Translations under genes and position numbers: made by a program
NCBI GenBank assembly: GCA_009594995.1
Contig: VOPR01000058.1
Coordinates: forward strand, 1 to 64,000
Source: Nitrospira sp.
Lineage (GTDB): Bacteria > Nitrospirota > Nitrospiria > Nitrospirales > Nitrospiraceae
Direction of reading: 5' to 3'
Length of the DNA stretch: 64,000 nucleotides
Shown: piece by piece, positions 62,713-64,000 of the stretch
Numbering within the stretch: position 1 is the first letter of the stretch
Layout of the letters: each line of letters starts with the position of its first letter
The notes under the pieces: model-generated
Databases searched by the model: none
Told to the model about the DNA's origin: nothing
What the model saw: only the letters and a program-made list of their open reading frames with translations

Positions 62713-63738
62713 CTAGCGGGCGCTCAACTTATGGACCAGATCAATGGCCGCAGCGACATGCTCCACCGGTGTATTGGGAAGGATCCCGTGCCCCAGATTG
62801 AAGATGTGCCCAGGCCGCCCACCGGCTCGACGGAGAATGTCCGTCACGCGTCGCTCAATTTCATGGACCGGACCGAACAACGTCACCGGGTCGAGATTTC
62901 CCTGTACGGCGCGATCGTAGCCCACCATCGCCCAGGCCTCGTCGATGGGAATCCGCCAATCGATTCCGATCACATCCCCGCCTGCCTGGCGCATCGACCT
63001 GAGGATGGCTGTCGTGCCGGTCCCGAAATGAATGAGGGGAACACCTTCGTGCTTGAGGCCGTCAAAAATCAGCTGCACATGCGGCATGACATACTCGGCA
63101 TAGTCGCCGGCCGAAAGACACCCGACCCAGCTGTCAAAGAGCTGCACGGCCTGGGCGCCGGCCTTGATTTGACGACGGAGGTATCCGGTGATCACCCGCG
63201 CAAATTTATCCATCAGACGATGCCAGACGTCCGGCTCGCTGTACATCATCTGTTTCGTATGGATGTAGTTTCGCGAGCTGCCGCCTTCAATGGCGTAACT
63301 CGCCAAAGTAAACGGTGCGCCGGCAAACCCGATCAACGGCACCCGTCCGGCCAGCATTTTTCGGGTGAGACTGATCGCATCCATGACGTACTGGAGGTCG
63401 CTGTCATCGATCAGCTTGAGCCGCTCCACCGCCGCCCGATCCCGCACGGGATTGTGGATGATCGGCCCCTCCCCCTCCGCAAACTCCAGGGACAGTCCCA
63501 TCGGTTCCAAAGGAAGCAGAATATCGGCAAAAATAATGGCCGCATCGAGCGCAAACCGGTCGATGGGCTGCAAGGTAACCTGCGCGGCCAGTTCAGGCGT
63601 TTTGCACAGTTCGAGGATCGAGTGTTTTTCCCGCAATCGACGATACTCGATCATATAACGGCCCGCCTGGCGCATGAACCAGACCGGCGTACAGTCTACC
63701 GGTTCGCGCCGGCACGCTTTGAGAAATCGATCATTCAT
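62713..63738 (-). CDS. hemE: Uroporphyrinogen decarboxylase
   Basis: Converts uroporphyrinogen III to coproporphyrinogen III. The 341-residue protein has the signature near the N-terminus CTPVWFMRQAGRY, and FADILLPLEPMG. The start at 63738 is chosen over 63750 because the latter ATG overlaps the promoter's -10 hexamer. No Shine-Dalgarno element is present, and the -10 box ends 11 bases before the ATG, suggesting a leaderless or near-leaderless mRNA. First gene of the heme unit. Confidence 0.96.
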   Translation of the reverse strand: MNDRFLKACRREPVDCTPVWFMRQAGRYMIEYRRLREKHSILELCKTPELAAQVTLQPIDRFALDAAIIFADILLPLEPMGLSLEFAEGEGPIIHNPVRDRAAVERLKLIDDSDLQYVMDAISLTRKMLAGRVPLIGFAGAPFTLASYAIEGGSSRNYIHTKQMMYSEPDVWHRLMDKFARVITGYLRRQIKAGAQAVQLFDSWVGCLSAGDYAEYVMPHVQLIFDGLKHEGVPLIHFGTGTTAILRSMRQAGGDVIGIDWRIPIDEAWAMVGYDRAVQGNLDPVTLFGPVHEIERRVTDILRRAGGRPGHIFNLGHGILPNTPVEHVAAAIDLVHKLSAR

Positions 63739-63748
63739 AGTGGGGCGC

Positions 63749-63778
63749 ATTTTAGAGGGGCAGTCAGAACAGAGTCAA
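63749..63778 (-). promoter_or_regulatory. Promoter for the hemE-hemH-hemY unit
   Basis: TTGACT (63778-63773), an 18-base spacer and TAAAAT (63754-63749) on the minus strand. One of the best promoter matches in the window. Confidence 0.7.
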
Positions 63779-63897
63779 ACAATCTTGTGCGAACTCGAAC
63801 GATGAGAAGAAGATGCCGGCCATGGTCCGGTAGAGGAGGCTCCGGACCTACGATCCATCGGCCGTGAACCATCCCGCCGCACAAGCCAAAAAATCTC

Positions 63898-63927
63898 ACG
63901 ACAATTGCCAGCAAATCTGTGTATAAT
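63898..63927 (+). promoter_or_regulatory. Promoter at the right edge
   Basis: ACGACA (63898-63903), an 18-base spacer and a perfect TATAAT (63922-63927), pointing out of the window and divergent from hemE. Confidence 0.55.
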
Positions 63928-63935
63928 GCTGGCAC

Positions 63936-64000
63936 GTGTCTGTAAGCCTGAGTCACCTGCACTCACTGATCGACACGATCCAAGAGCATTTAGCGGCCTG
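63936..64000 (+). CDS. Start of an unidentified gene, cut by the window edge
   Basis: From GTG at 63936 an open frame runs to the edge: VSVSLSHLHSLIDTIQEHLA. The stretch is helix-like and low in rare codons. The -10 box of the promoter ends 9 bases before the GTG and there is no Shine-Dalgarno element, so it would be leaderless. Too little is visible to name it. Confidence 0.4.
   Translation, partial: MSVSLSHLHSLIDTIQEHLAA

Noticed and set aside
62731..63867. 378-codon plus-strand frame over hemE
   Set aside because: Antisense to a certain hemE; no homology and no ribosome-binding site.

Overview
The window reads as a single bacterial chromosome segment of about 58-60% GC, densely coding on both strands. 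It has no insertion sequence, prophage, CRISPR array or rRNA. The gene set fits the Nitrospirota, most likely a Nitrospira: a hemE-hemH-hemY run, NtrY/NtrX-type regulators, a Gld-type ABC exporter with GldG and DUF4340 proteins, an HpnD/HpnC-like prenyl synthase beside a cupredoxin, a thioredoxin-fold [2Fe-2S] ferredoxin, many orphan lipoproteins, and a palindromic intergenic repeat of a kind I recall from Nitrospira genomes. The assignment is inferred from gene content; there is no 16S gene here.

Layout. 1-842: tRNA-Tyr, tRNA-Gly, tRNA-Thr and the start of tuf on the minus strand, behind a near-consensus promoter. 870-12327: a secreted HExxH protein, a UvrD/PcrA helicase, glucan phosphorylase, two HEAT-repeat proteins, RlpA and envelope proteins. 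12470-17711: the gldA-gldF-gldG-DUF4340 operon, then a lipoprotein with an internal duplication. 17782-23530: tRNA-Arg, a 43-residue membrane protein with its own terminator, orphan exported proteins, a receiver protein, a proline-rich protein ending in a degenerate restriction-endonuclease-like domain, a stand-alone Lrp/AsnC sensor domain and a lipoprotein. 23538-30432: a sigma-54 activator and histidine kinase pair, MalQ, a DUF72 protein and a secreted protein. 30513-35517: a Band-7 lipoprotein, cytochrome c, QueC, a DksA-like protein, Apt, an RpoD/RpoS-family sigma factor and acylphosphatase. 35863-42171: tRNA-Pro, alanine dehydrogenase, a four-gene iron-sulfur/cysteine-rich operon, prenyl synthase with cupredoxin, HtpX and a glutathione-peroxidase-like protein. 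42178-45655: orphan proteins, an MFS transporter and a YqeY-like protein. 45813-49691: a signalling cassette of REC-CxxC, REC-GGDEF, hybrid kinase and HPt proteins. 49907-53082: small orphans, tRNA-Ala, purN and purM, and the palindromic repeat. 53085-59979: NtrX/NtrY-like pair, DUF1844, MazG and orphans. 60021-63738: hemY, hemH and hemE, then a divergent gene leaving the window.

Functional themes. GlgP and MalQ point to glycogen or maltodextrin turnover. The heme genes form one transcription unit whose ferrochelatase resembles the coproporphyrin type. Signalling is prominent, with two sigma-54 activators and a phosphorelay linked to c-di-GMP synthesis. Several genes (hemE, purM, the 43230 gene and the right-edge gene) have a promoter -10 box only 7-11 bases before the start codon and no Shine-Dalgarno sequence, which suggests leaderless mRNAs.

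Functions come from protein motifs read by eye. Promoters and hairpins were also found by eye and are predictions. Domain families are named from memory, without database searches.
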